A stretch of 45,289 bases of DNA from Corynebacterium sp. NML130628. GTDB taxonomy: Bacteria; Actinomycetota; Actinomycetes; Mycobacteriales; Mycobacteriaceae. This document shows, in pieces, positions 9,501 through 17,578 of this stretch. The translations under genes were made by a program, and so were the position numbers. The stretch is from the NCBI RefSeq assembly GCF_001875665.1, contig NZ_MLAL01000008.1, positions 1 to 45,289 on the forward strand. Direction: 5' to 3'. Positions within the stretch are counted from its first letter, which is position 1; every line of letters begins with the position of its first letter. The notes beneath the pieces were generated by a model. That model had not been told where the DNA came from. It did not search any database and saw only the letters and a program-made list of their open reading frames with translations.

Positions 9501-9649
9501 TCGCGGAGTTCACGGAGCTCATCGCGCCGCTTCCCAGCAAGACAACGGGCCCGCAGCTTGAGGCGCAAGCAGGGAAGCACTGCGAGCACTGCGCTGTGCG
9601 GTCGCTGTGCCCGGTCCAGATCGAAGGGACGATGATTTACAATGGCTGA
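6578..9649 (+). CDS. adnA: AdnA-like helicase-nuclease subunit with degenerate motor
   Basis: A 1023-residue UvrD-like motor followed by a RecB-family nuclease, the layout of AdnA of the mycobacterial AdnAB break-resection enzyme. The motor is degenerate: Walker A reads GQAGSGVTS (residues 42-50) with Val in place of the ATP-binding Lys, motif II is VDDAQHL, and motif V is LTAHGAVGRQF rather than VHKAKGLEW. Motifs III (GDLEQSVYQFRGA) and VI (RLFHVALTRATERVL) are kept. The nuclease looks intact: VGSIVHAYFEAL, RGRADRLD, IVDLKTG and QLTAYQLAL. A cysteine in LLQCP with CEHCAVRSLC near the end forms the iron-sulfur staple of this nuclease class. The stop overlaps the adnB start by eight bases (ATGGCTGA). 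Confidence 0.85.
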   Translation: MVAMNDQPSATPRAFLVPRQQLTQARTWSQPLPTEGVWKVTGQAGSGVTSFLIDAFVASAKQQSDAEGVLFLTDSKESAARIRAEISERLAGTDFVADGPMVRSVHSLAFAVLREQQEQLRLISGAEQDAVIRQLLQGHVEDGRGSWPVELRPALPMVGFARQLRDFLLRAIERGLDADGLRGLGDRYGQEIWGAAGDFLAEYQQVMALTGTVRYSASELIARALDVPLERRWHTVIVDDAQHLSPAAAAFVERLLKRATLGVVGGDLEQSVYQFRGASPEFFATLGGLEHTVIDLGQTRREPEVSVALAQSPTAELAAVADALRRAHLEEEVAFRDMAVVVRSTSLIEPFRRALLHAGVPVALNPTDVVLSEQRIVASLLLGLQSLYTPLTVEQWRDLLLGPIGGTDPVTLRRLLRGLRRWKPDARAEETLRELVVSKAELPDFGEVLTDRELQMLRRVRQVLDAARQVYDADGSVEEVLWALWSTTRLAEHLTAVALRGGTTGSQADRDLDAVMALFDAAGDFTERKTQGGLELFVNSMLEQELPTGVRDRRAATPDAVALLTAHGAVGRQFRRVVVAGVQDLEWPSLGETGSIFGQQDLVDLVDHDVDPATPVSHLRERLEEERRLFHVALTRATERVLVTAVDQVEGEEVLEPSRFIEELCEETGVTPQAVTLSADDAAATDDGVEATVVRVQSRDDFLGELRRTLADEEHSTEADRRQAARQIARLVEAGVPLADPEQWWTTTEPSTDVAVAGQRTLSPSRIEALLQCPMRSVLERSLGFDSSMPMIVGSIVHAYFEALGRGVPEEQARMHTMATYRAILDAPAWQTEAELRGFEAMLDRTQAWRQKREARFEQAGVEVPISVQVTDDVHIRGRADRLDREEDGHVHIVDLKTGSTVPSKADVVDFAQLTAYQLALSHGTLVGEGDEVHVTTSTSGEEPLNVGGAMLVYPKKEAAAATERVQPRKEADELAEFTELIAPLPSKTTGPQLEAQAGKHCEHCAVRSLCPVQIEGTMIYNG

Positions 9650-12600
9650 CTTTTCACCTCAAGCTTTGTTCCGGGCGCTCGGGGACGCGTTCCCTCCGAG
9701 CGGCCAGCAGGCGGACGTGATCGGGGCCGCGCCGGGGCCGATGCTGGTTGTGGCGGGCGCCGGTGCGGGCAAGACGAAGACCATGGCGGACCGCGTTGTG
9801 TGGCTCGTCGCGAATGGGTATGTACGTCCCGAGGAGGTGCTTGGGCTTACGTTTACCCGGAAGGCGGCTCGTGAGCTGGGGCAGCGCATCCGGCACCGGT
9901 TGCAGGCGCTGGCGAGGCACCGGGCGCTCGTGCGGGAGCTTGACCCGTCCGGTGCTCTGAAGGAAAGCCTGGAGGTGATCGCGCCGACCGTCGCCACGTA
10001 CGACTCGTATGCAGGGCAGCTTGTGCGCGACTACGGCCTGCTGGTGCCGGTAGAGCCGGACGCGCGCCTGATCACGCAGGCGGAGCTGCACTCCATTGCG
10101 GTCGAGGTTGTGCGCAGTTACAACAAACCGCTCGTCGCGGATGGCGCTCCTGCGCCTGCGATGCGCACAGTGGTGGATGACCTGCTTGGGCTGACTACCG
10201 CGATCGGCAACGCGCTGGCGAAGCCCGAGGATATTGCTGAGGCCGCGGAGATTTTCCTGAAAGAGACGGAGTCGCTGCCGAAGTCCCCTCGCAGCAAGAC
10301 CGAGTTTTGCCAGAAGATGACGGGGTGGCGCAACAAGCAACGCCAACGCCAGATGATGTTGCCGCTGGTTGAGCAGCTCAACGAGACCCTGCGCGAACGT
10401 GGCGTGGTCACCTTTAATGAGCAGATGAATATCGCGGCACTGCTCGCGGAGCAGCACGCATCGGTGGGCGCTGCGCAACGCCAGAAGTACCGCGTGGTGA
10501 TGCTCGATGAGTACCAGGACACGTCGCATTCGCAGCGTGTGCTGCTGCGCAGCCTGTTCGGTCAGGGCCAGGATCCCACGTTGACGGTGACTGCGGTGGG
10601 GGATCCGATGCAGGCAATTTACGGGTGGCGCGGGGCGACGTCGGAGAACCTCGCGGCGTTCGTGGAAGATTTCCCTGGCGCGCACGGGGCCCCGGCGCCG
10701 AAGAAGCAGCTCACCATTTCGTGGCGGAACCCGAGCAAGGTGCTCGAGATGGCGAACCAGGTTTCTACCGCGATTCTGGGCACGGGGGAAAAGCGGGCTG
10801 TCGCGCCTCTGGAGCCGCGCACCGACGCTGCGGTGGGCGAGGTGGTGATGCAGTTCTTCGAGCGGGAGGAAGAGGAGATCGAGTTCGTCGCCGACGCGCT
10901 GCAGCAGCAGTTCGAGCAAGGTGGGAGGCTTTCGGCTGCGGTGCTGACGAGGAAGAATCGGCAGGCGCAGCCGATCGCCCAGGCGCTTGAGTCACGCGGC
11001 GTGCCCTACGAGATCGTGGGCCTCGGCGGGTTGTTGGACACCCCGGAGGTACAAGACACGCTGGCCGTTGCGACGATGCTGGTGCGCCCGGAGGACTCCG
11101 CGGCGGCGCTGCGCGTGTTGGGAGGCCCGTCGGTTGGGCTGGGCCTGGCCGATATGGAGGCGCTCGCCGCGCGTGCCAAGAACCTGCAGGCGCGGGCAGA
11201 AGGCGTTTCCGCGCGGGACGATGAGGTGCTGCCGAAGCCCGCGGACCCAGAGGAGCGCCTGATCGAGGAGCTGACGCAGCTGGCACTTGAGGCGGAGGCG
11301 TTGAAGATGCAGTCGGCCAAGCCGGCGGGGTTGGCGGATGCGGTAGCGGACCTGGGAGAGCCGGAGCGTTTCAGCGAGGAAGGCTACAAGCGGCTGCGGC
11401 TGCTCGCGTCGCGGCTGCGCCAGCTGCGACGCAACTCGCTGGGCAAGCGCCTCAGCGACTTGTTCGCGGACATCATTGAGGTGTTCGGGATCCGCGTTGA
11501 AGTGCTCGCAAGGCAGTCGTCGGCGGGGACGGTGCACCTGGATCAGCTGTTGCACTACGTCGAGCAATACCCGGGTACCAGTGTGGAAGCGCTGCTGGAC
11601 TACTTCGAGCTGGCCAAACAGCAGGAAGACGGCCTTACGCCGGGCAGCGTCACGGTGCGCGGCGACCGCGTGCAGATTTTGACGGTGCACAAAGCGAAGG
11701 GGTTGGAGTGGGACACCGTCGCGGTGTTGCACGCGGACAAGGACACCTACAGCTCGAAGATTGAGACCTTTCTTTCCCAGATCCCGTACCTGCAGCCGGA
11801 GACGTTCGGCGACCCGGACCTCTACGAGGAGTTCGCGGGCGTCGAGCACCGCACCGGGTTCAAGAATGCTGCGGAGGCGTGGCGCAAACACATCGGCGAG
11901 GACCTCGCGGAGGAGCAGGCCCGGCTGTTCTACGTTGCCATCACCCGCACCGAGGGCAGGCTGCTCATCACAGGGTCGAAGACTTCCCTGACCGGCAAGA
12001 ATACGAAAGGTCCCTACGAGCACTTCGCGGCGTTCGAGGGCTTTGAGATGCCGGAGGAACCAAAAGATGAGGCTGCGGGAACGACAGTGCAGCATCCAGA
12101 GGTGGCCGTCGGCACGTGGCCGACGCCTTCCTACGAGGCCGCGCACGCCGCGAACAGCCAGACCACCCGCCCGAGTGAGTTGGTCATGGATGCGCTCGAG
12201 ACCGAAATCACACCTGCTGCCGGCGAGCTCTACGAGCTGTGGGAACGCGACGCCACCGCGCTCATCGAGGAGCACAAGGCGGCGCAGTCGCCGGACGTGC
12301 CCGTTATGCTGCCCGGTGAGCTGACGGCCTCCGACGTGGTGGCGATGCAGGCGGATGCGGAGCAGTTCGCGCGCCGGGCCCGCCGCCCGGTGCCGTTCAA
12401 GCCGAACCAATACGCGAAGCGCGGCACTGCCTTCCACGAGTGGATCGAGGATTTCTACGGGGCACATGCGCTGCTGACCGAGGACGAGCTGCCCGGCATG
12501 GGTGAAGCTGAGGTGGACCCATCGACGTTGAAGCAGCTGAAAGCCAACTTCGAGAACAGCCACTGGGCCTCGAAGACGCCGACGCACGTGGAGTGCCCGT

Positions 12601-12938
12601 TCGAGCTGGCACTCGGCAAGGCGGTGGTCCGCGGCCGGATGGATGCGGTCTTCGCAGATGGCGACGGTTGGGTAGTCGTCGACTGGAAGACCGGAACGCG
12701 CCCAGTGGGTGCGGCGATGGAGGCCGCCAAGCTGCAGCTTGCTGTGTACACGGAGGCGTGGAAGCGCATCGCCAACGACGGCCGCCCCGTCAGGGCCGTG
12801 TTCTTCTACGTGCGCGACGGCACGGACTTCACCGCCACTGACCTGCCGGACGCGGAACAGCTGACGAAATTGTTGGAAGATGCAGCAAACGGCGCAACTT
12901 CCGGTACAGTTTCACGCCGTAGTAACGAGGAAGGATAG
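9642..12938 (+). CDS. adnB: AdnB-like helicase-nuclease subunit (lead motor)
   Basis: A 1098-residue superfamily 1A helicase with all motifs intact: I AGAGAGKTKTM, II LDEYQDT, III GDPMQAIYGWRGA, IV SWRNP, V LTVHKAKGLEWDTV and VI RLFYVAITRTEGRLL. A C-terminal RecB nuclease follows, with RGTAFHEWIED, RGRMDAVFADGDGWVVVDWK and QLAVYTEAW. In mycobacterial AdnAB the AdnB motor drives translocation and unwinding at double-strand breaks while the two nucleases cut opposite strands. Here AdnA lacks the Walker A lysine, so AdnB is probably the only working motor. Translation is coupled to adnA by the ATGGCTGA overlap, giving equal subunit output. The K+ channel gene starts four bases after the stop, so all three are likely one operon. 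Confidence 0.92.
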   Translation: MADFSPQALFRALGDAFPPSGQQADVIGAAPGPMLVVAGAGAGKTKTMADRVVWLVANGYVRPEEVLGLTFTRKAARELGQRIRHRLQALARHRALVRELDPSGALKESLEVIAPTVATYDSYAGQLVRDYGLLVPVEPDARLITQAELHSIAVEVVRSYNKPLVADGAPAPAMRTVVDDLLGLTTAIGNALAKPEDIAEAAEIFLKETESLPKSPRSKTEFCQKMTGWRNKQRQRQMMLPLVEQLNETLRERGVVTFNEQMNIAALLAEQHASVGAAQRQKYRVVMLDEYQDTSHSQRVLLRSLFGQGQDPTLTVTAVGDPMQAIYGWRGATSENLAAFVEDFPGAHGAPAPKKQLTISWRNPSKVLEMANQVSTAILGTGEKRAVAPLEPRTDAAVGEVVMQFFEREEEEIEFVADALQQQFEQGGRLSAAVLTRKNRQAQPIAQALESRGVPYEIVGLGGLLDTPEVQDTLAVATMLVRPEDSAAALRVLGGPSVGLGLADMEALAARAKNLQARAEGVSARDDEVLPKPADPEERLIEELTQLALEAEALKMQSAKPAGLADAVADLGEPERFSEEGYKRLRLLASRLRQLRRNSLGKRLSDLFADIIEVFGIRVEVLARQSSAGTVHLDQLLHYVEQYPGTSVEALLDYFELAKQQEDGLTPGSVTVRGDRVQILTVHKAKGLEWDTVAVLHADKDTYSSKIETFLSQIPYLQPETFGDPDLYEEFAGVEHRTGFKNAAEAWRKHIGEDLAEEQARLFYVAITRTEGRLLITGSKTSLTGKNTKGPYEHFAAFEGFEMPEEPKDEAAGTTVQHPEVAVGTWPTPSYEAAHAANSQTTRPSELVMDALETEITPAAGELYELWERDATALIEEHKAAQSPDVPVMLPGELTASDVVAMQADAEQFARRARRPVPFKPNQYAKRGTAFHEWIEDFYGAHALLTEDELPGMGEAEVDPSTLKQLKANFENSHWASKTPTHVECPFELALGKAVVRGRMDAVFADGDGWVVVDWKTGTRPVGAAMEAAKLQLAVYTEAWKRIANDGRPVRAVFFYVRDGTDFTATDLPDAEQLTKLLEDAANGATSGTVSRRSNEEG

Positions 12939-12942
12939 CGGA

Positions 12943-14046
12943 GTGAACCTGCCGTTTACGTTGTCGTGGAGTGACCGGTTCCGTGCGGACGCGGACCCGT
13001 CGGAAATGCCGGTGCATACCCTGCTGGATGTCGTGCGGATCCCGTCGGCGGAACGCACGACTCCGTGGGCGTTGATGGCGAGGCGCTTCGGCTACGCAGC
13101 CATCTTGGTGCTGGTCGTAGCGACGGTCGTCTACTTCGACAAGGAGGGCTACACAGAGCCGCTGACGTTTATCGACGCCCTTTACTATTCAGCGGTTTCG
13201 CTCTCAACGACCGGCTACGGCGACATCACGCCGGTCACGCAGGGCGCGCGCCTGATGAACATCTTGGTCATCACGCCGTGCCGTGTGGCATTCCTGATGC
13301 TTTTGGTTGGTACCACGCTGTCGGTGCTGACCGAGGATTCCCGCAAGACGCTACAGATTCAGCAATGGAGGAGAACAGTGCGCAATCACACCATCGTTAT
13401 CGGCTACGGCACCAAGGGCAGGTCTGCGGTGGATGCGTTGCTCGCTGGCGGCACCGCGCCGGGCAACATCGTCGTTGTGGATGATGATGCGGTGGTGCTT
13501 TCGAACGCCGAGAAGCGCGGCCTGGTCACCGTCCACGGCAACGGCACCCGCTCGGGTGTGCTGAAGATCGCCGGCGTGGCGCGTGCCCGCTCTGTTGTGG
13601 TGGCGCCGTCCTCGGACGATACCGCGGTGCTGGTCACGTTGTCGGTGCGAGAGTTGGCGCCGAGCGCCATGATCGTTGCCAGCGTCCGCGAGAGCGAGAA
13701 CCAGCACCTGCTGATGCAGTCGGGCGCGGACTCCGTGGTGGTGTCTTCGGAAACGGCGGGTCGTCTGCTTGGCATCGCGACGGTGACGCCGCCGGTGGTG
13801 GAGATGATGGAGGACTTGCTTAGCCCCGACGAGGGTTTCGCGGTTGCAGAGCGGTCGATCGCGGACGACGAGGTTGGGGCGAACCCGCGCCACCTCGCCG
13901 ACATTGTGCTGGGCGTGGTCCGCTCCGGCGAGCTCTACCGCATTGACGCCCCGGAGGCCGAGACGGTCGAGCCTGGCGACAGGCTGCTGTTCGTGCAGAT
14001 GACGCAGCCGACCCCGCTTACTGAGCGCCCACGCCCGACGGAGTAG
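12943..14046 (+). CDS. potassium channel with RCK (TrkA-N) domain
   Basis: A 367-residue protein with two membrane helices (about residues 48-63 and 107-125) flanking a pore loop with the K+ selectivity filter TTGYGD. A cytoplasmic regulator-of-K-conductance Rossmann domain follows, starting IVIGYGTKGRSAVDALL and VVDDDAVVLSNAEKRG. It then has a TrkA-C-like end (ELYRIDAPEAETVEPGDRLLFV). This is the MthK/Rv3200c type, expected to form tetramers gated by bound ligand. The start is GTG at 12943, with GAGGAAGG ten bases upstream and a four-base gap from the adnB stop. Longer in-frame starts reach back into adnB and are not supported. Its place between adnB and uvrD2 matches mycobacteria, where it also has no evident repair role. 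Confidence 0.9.
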   Translation: MNLPFTLSWSDRFRADADPSEMPVHTLLDVVRIPSAERTTPWALMARRFGYAAILVLVVATVVYFDKEGYTEPLTFIDALYYSAVSLSTTGYGDITPVTQGARLMNILVITPCRVAFLMLLVGTTLSVLTEDSRKTLQIQQWRRTVRNHTIVIGYGTKGRSAVDALLAGGTAPGNIVVVDDDAVVLSNAEKRGLVTVHGNGTRSGVLKIAGVARARSVVVAPSSDDTAVLVTLSVRELAPSAMIVASVRESENQHLLMQSGADSVVVSSETAGRLLGIATVTPPVVEMMEDLLSPDEGFAVAERSIADDEVGANPRHLADIVLGVVRSGELYRIDAPEAETVEPGDRLLFVQMTQPTPLTERPRPTE

Positions 14047-14107
14047 GCGGCGGATGATTGACCAATGGGCTCGTGGTGGGTTCAACGAGGACGGGAGTGA
14101 GGCATAA

Positions 14108-16156
14108 GTGGCTGTTGACCTGAGTTTGCTGGATGAGGATCAGCGGATCGCGGCGACCGCTCCTCGGGGCCCGGTGTGCATCCTGGCCGGTGCCGGTACG
14201 GGTAAGACTCGCACGATTACGTACCGTATCGCGCACATGATTGATCAGGGCATGGTGAGCCCGAACCGGGTACTGGCAGTGACGTTTACGCAGCGCGCGG
14301 CCGGCGAGATGCGCGACCGCCTGCGCACGATGGGTATTGGTGGTGTGCAGGCGCGTACGTTCCACTCGGCGGCGATGCGGCAGCTGCGCTACTTCTGGCC
14401 GCAGATTGCGGGGGATTTGCCGTGGCGGCTGTTGGACAACAAGTTCCCGCTGGTTGGGCGGGCGACGCGGGCAGCTGGGTTGGAGTCGGACAAGGAGATG
14501 GTCCGTGACTTGCTGGGGGAGATCGAGTGGGCGAAGGCCAGCGTGATCGGCCCGGGGGACTACGTGGACCGCATCGCGGATACGAACCGCACCCCGCCGA
14601 CGGATCCGAAGAAGGTCGCGGAGGTGTACCGGCTGTACGAGGAGGCGAAGACGAGCCCGGAGGGCATGCTGATCGACTTCGACGACCTCCTCCTCCACGT
14701 GGCGGGTGCGTTGGAGAACGCGCCAGCGGTGGCGGAGGAGTTCCGTTCCCAGTACCAATCGTTCGTGGTGGACGAGTACCAGGACGTGACTCCGCTGCAG
14801 CAGCGGGTGCTGGAGGGCTGGCTTGGGCAGCGCGATGACCTGACGGTGGTGGGGGACGCGAACCAGACGATTTACTCCTTTACCGGCGCGACCCCGGACT
14901 ATTTGCTGAACTTTTCGCGCACCTACGAGCACGGCACTGTGGTGAAGCTGCAGCGCGACTACCGCTCGACGCCCGAAATTACGGAGCTGGCCAACGCGGT
15001 GATTTCGCGCGCGACGGGCAGGGCCGCAGGGACCAGGCTTGAGCTGATCGGTATGCGGGAGTCCGGCCCGCAGCCAACGTTCCACGCCTACGACGACGAG
15101 CCGACGGAGGCCCGCGAGGTTGCCGCGGCGGTGCAGCGCCTGATTGACTCCGGGGTGCCTGCCAAGGAAATCGCGGTGCTGTATCGGATTAATGCGCAGT
15201 CGGCGGCGTTTGAAGCGGCGCTCGCGGACGCGGGCATCGTCTACCAGGTGCGCGGCGGGGAGGGCTTCTTCCAGCGCGGTGAGATCCGCGAGGCGCTGCA
15301 GACGCTCGTGTCCGCAAGCCGGCGGCATGACTTGCCGGATGACCCGGTGGTGGTGGCGAAGGCGGCGTTCGCCCCGCTCGGGTTGACGCCGACGGAGCCG
15401 GAAGGCGCCCAGGCACGGGAGCGTTGGCAGGGGCTGCGCGCACTCGTGGACCTGATCGAGGAGATCGTGCATACGAAGGAGGCCTCGAGCCTGGAGGACG
15501 TGCTGCGCTCGTTGCGTCAGCGCGCGGAGGCGAAGCAGCCCCCGGCGATTGACGGGGTGACGCTTGCCAGCTTGCACGCGGCGAAGGGCCTGGAGTGGGA
15601 CGCGGTGTTCCTGGTGGGGCTGGTGGAAAACACGCTGCCGATCTCGCATGCGATTAAGGCGGGCGATGAGAACATTGAGGAGGAGCGCAGGCTCTTCTAC
15701 GTCGGCGTGACGCGCGCCCGTGAGCACCTGCAGCTGTCGTGGGCGTTGGCCAGGCAGGAGGGCGGTAGGAAGTCGCGGTCGCGTTCGCGTTTCCTGGACG
15801 GGCTGGTGCCCGAGCTTGAGGCTGAGGAAACTCCGCAGCGGCTGAAGCAGACGCGCCGCTGCCGGGTGTGTGGCAACGTGCTCTTCGCCCCGGCGGACAA
15901 GGCGCTCGGCCGACACCAGGATTGCGACGCCGACATTGACGAGGACGTCTACCAGGCGCTTAAGCGCTGGCGGCTGAAGACGTCGCGCGCGGCGAAGCAG
16001 CCCGCCTACATGGTGTTTTCCGACGCCACCCTGCTCGCCATCGCGGAGACCATGCCGGAGGACGAACAGGGCCTGCTCGCCGTGTCGGGGGTGGGGCCGG
16101 TGAAGGTGGAACGCTACGGCGCCGATGTCCTGGAGACACTGGCGCAGTTCCGCTAG
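14108..16156 (+). CDS. uvrD2: ATP-dependent DNA helicase UvrD2
   Basis: A 682-residue superfamily 1A helicase: motif I AGAGTGKTRTITYRI, II VVDEYQDVTPLQQ, III GDANQTIYSFTGA, IV LQRDYRSTPEI, V SLHAAKGLEWDAVFLV and VI RRLFYVGVTRAREHL. After the motor come a cysteine module and a C-terminal HRDC domain (YMVFSDATLLAIAE, LLAVSGVGPVKVERYG), the arrangement of mycobacterial UvrD2, a 3'-5' helicase. The metal module reads CRVC...HQDC: a histidine stands where a cysteine is expected of the four-cysteine form. The start is GTG at 14108. The nudC gene found here in mycobacteria is absent. It ends 13 bases from a convergent gene. Confidence 0.93.
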   Translation: MAVDLSLLDEDQRIAATAPRGPVCILAGAGTGKTRTITYRIAHMIDQGMVSPNRVLAVTFTQRAAGEMRDRLRTMGIGGVQARTFHSAAMRQLRYFWPQIAGDLPWRLLDNKFPLVGRATRAAGLESDKEMVRDLLGEIEWAKASVIGPGDYVDRIADTNRTPPTDPKKVAEVYRLYEEAKTSPEGMLIDFDDLLLHVAGALENAPAVAEEFRSQYQSFVVDEYQDVTPLQQRVLEGWLGQRDDLTVVGDANQTIYSFTGATPDYLLNFSRTYEHGTVVKLQRDYRSTPEITELANAVISRATGRAAGTRLELIGMRESGPQPTFHAYDDEPTEAREVAAAVQRLIDSGVPAKEIAVLYRINAQSAAFEAALADAGIVYQVRGGEGFFQRGEIREALQTLVSASRRHDLPDDPVVVAKAAFAPLGLTPTEPEGAQARERWQGLRALVDLIEEIVHTKEASSLEDVLRSLRQRAEAKQPPAIDGVTLASLHAAKGLEWDAVFLVGLVENTLPISHAIKAGDENIEEERRLFYVGVTRAREHLQLSWALARQEGGRKSRSRSRFLDGLVPELEAEETPQRLKQTRRCRVCGNVLFAPADKALGRHQDCDADIDEDVYQALKRWRLKTSRAAKQPAYMVFSDATLLAIAETMPEDEQGLLAVSGVGPVKVERYGADVLETLAQFR

Positions 16157-16169
16157 GCGCTACGAACAC

Positions 16170-17009
16170 TTAGAAGCACAGCGGGCAGTCGGGGTGTGGC
16201 TGCAGGCGAAGCGTTTTCAGTGGGATGCGGTTGAAGGGGTCCACGAGCAGCGTGTCGCCGGTGCGGGGTTCTGGGGCGGATACGCCCGGCGGGTCCGGCA
16301 GTTGGCAGATCCGCCGGGCCATCGTCGCTGCGGCGACTGAGCCTGCCTGGATCACGACCGGGTCCGGGTTGCGCACGCCCGCGGGTGTCGCGCTGGCGAT
16401 TGCCGCCCACTGCGGGTCGCGCTCGAGGAGGTAGTGTTCGCGGCAGATCAGGCATGGGCCTTCCACACCGGCTGCGTAGGGCCCGACGAGGACGCGGGCG
16501 TCGATCTGGAGGACCGGAATCACAGGCCCCGTGCGGTGCCGGGTGTACGCGGCGAGTTCTCGGGCGCGGTGCGCTTGGTCGACGATGATGAGCGGGAGGG
16601 GCGAGGGGGCGTCGAAAAGGAAGCGGGAGAGCGGCTGGGTTGGCTCGGGCGAGCACACGTGGATGCCGCTGGTGCGCAGTGTTTCTGCCAGGGTGCTTGC
16701 AAGGCCTGAGGTGCCAAGCAGCAGTACTTCTGGGCGCGACACTTCGACGAGGATGCGGTAGGCGATGAGGTCCTGGATGAGGCTGCGCGCGGCATCCGTG
16801 CCCATGGAGGCCCCCAGCCGACGAACTATTTTGGTGAGCGGCTGGGGTGTAGACAGCGAGTCGAGAGCCGCGGCGACTGCGCGGGCGTTGCTGACTTCGA
16901 TGATGCCGCTGCGCGTGGCGTCGAGCCCGAATTGCAGCGCGTGCGGGCCTCTGCTGAGTACCTGTACCCCCATGGCCAGCTGAATGACAGATTCCGACTG
17001 GTTACACAT
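16170..17009 (-). CDS. ThiF/cyclodehydratase-like protein with paired CxxC motifs
   Basis: A 279-residue protein resembling the actinobacterial family of Rv3196 and the leader-binding/ThiF-like half of TOMM cyclodehydratases. The N-terminus MGVQVLSRGPHALQFGLDAT resembles the winged-helix peptide-recognition part. The middle (EVLLLGTSGLASTLAETLR) looks like a Rossmann strand. GPCLICREHYLLERDPQW together with the extreme C-terminal HPDCPLC gives two CxxC pairs that should bind zinc. No YcaO partner or precursor peptide is seen nearby, so a role in peptide modification is uncertain. An upstream ATG at 17117 would overlap the divergent peptidase gene; I chose 17009 because AGGGGGA lies just before it. 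Confidence 0.6.
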   Translation of the reverse strand: MCNQSESVIQLAMGVQVLSRGPHALQFGLDATRSGIIEVSNARAVAAALDSLSTPQPLTKIVRRLGASMGTDAARSLIQDLIAYRILVEVSRPEVLLLGTSGLASTLAETLRTSGIHVCSPEPTQPLSRFLFDAPSPLPLIIVDQAHRARELAAYTRHRTGPVIPVLQIDARVLVGPYAAGVEGPCLICREHYLLERDPQWAAIASATPAGVRNPDPVVIQAGSVAAATMARRICQLPDPPGVSAPEPRTGDTLLVDPFNRIPLKTLRLQPHPDCPLCF

Positions 17010-17052
17010 GCTTTCCCCCTGATGCCCATGTAGCTGTGTCGGTTGTACAGCA

Positions 17053-17065
17053 TACAATCTTCGCC
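17053..17065 (+). promoter_or_regulatory. -10 box for a leaderless peptidase transcript
   Basis: TACAAT at 17053-17058 is a good -10, and the ATG at 17066 falls about seven bases downstream, where transcription should begin. No ribosome binding site precedes the ATG, which fits leaderless initiation common in actinobacteria. No clear -35 was seen. Confidence 0.45.
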
Positions 17066-17578
17066 ATGCAGGAGTCGGAGTTTGAGTATCGGGTGATTCG
17101 TTCGCCGCGGCGCACACGCACTGTGCAGGCCCGGCTTATCGACGGCGTCGTGGAAGTACGCATCCCAGCTCGGTTCAGCGAGCGCGAGGAGCGCGAGGCG
17201 GTGGCTGAGATGATGCGGAAGATCCGGAGGAAGACCCACCACCAGCACGTCAGCGACGCCGACCTTCAGGCCCGGGCGGAGGCGCTTAACGAGCAGGTGC
17301 TTGAGGGGCGGGCGAAGGTGGGCTCGATACGGTGGGTGTCGAACCAGACGAAGCGGTGGGGGAGCTGCACCCCGTCAACGGGCACGATTCGGATTAGTGA
17401 CAGGCTGCAGCATGTGCCGGGCTATGTCCTCGACGCGGTGATTGTGCACGAGCTGACGCACACGTTCGTCCCTGGGCACGGCCCGAAGTTCTGGGCGTGG
17501 GCAGACAAAGCGCCCCTCGCGGAACGAGCGAAGGGCTACCTTGAGGCCTACCAACGGTTCGGCGGCGAGGGAGACTAG
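17066..17578 (+). CDS. YgjP/DUF45-type M48-like metallopeptidase
   Basis: A 170-residue protein with the YgjP (DUF45) layout. An N-terminal beta-rich part (RVIRSPRRTRTVQARLIDG, EVRIPARFSEREE) is followed by the conserved RWVSNQTKRWGSCTPSTGTI and the zinc site VHELTHTFVPGHGPKFW. HELTH supplies two histidines and the catalytic Glu, and the later GHGPKFW the third ligand. The family is predicted to be zinc metallopeptidases related to SprT/WLM; the substrate is unknown. I chose the ATG at 17066 rather than the GTG at 17036 because a -10 box ends eight bases before it. Its stop overlaps the convergent DUF2342 stop at the palindrome CTAG. Confidence 0.85.
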   Translation: MQESEFEYRVIRSPRRTRTVQARLIDGVVEVRIPARFSEREEREAVAEMMRKIRRKTHHQHVSDADLQARAEALNEQVLEGRAKVGSIRWVSNQTKRWGSCTPSTGTIRISDRLQHVPGYVLDAVIVHELTHTFVPGHGPKFWAWADKAPLAERAKGYLEAYQRFGGEGD

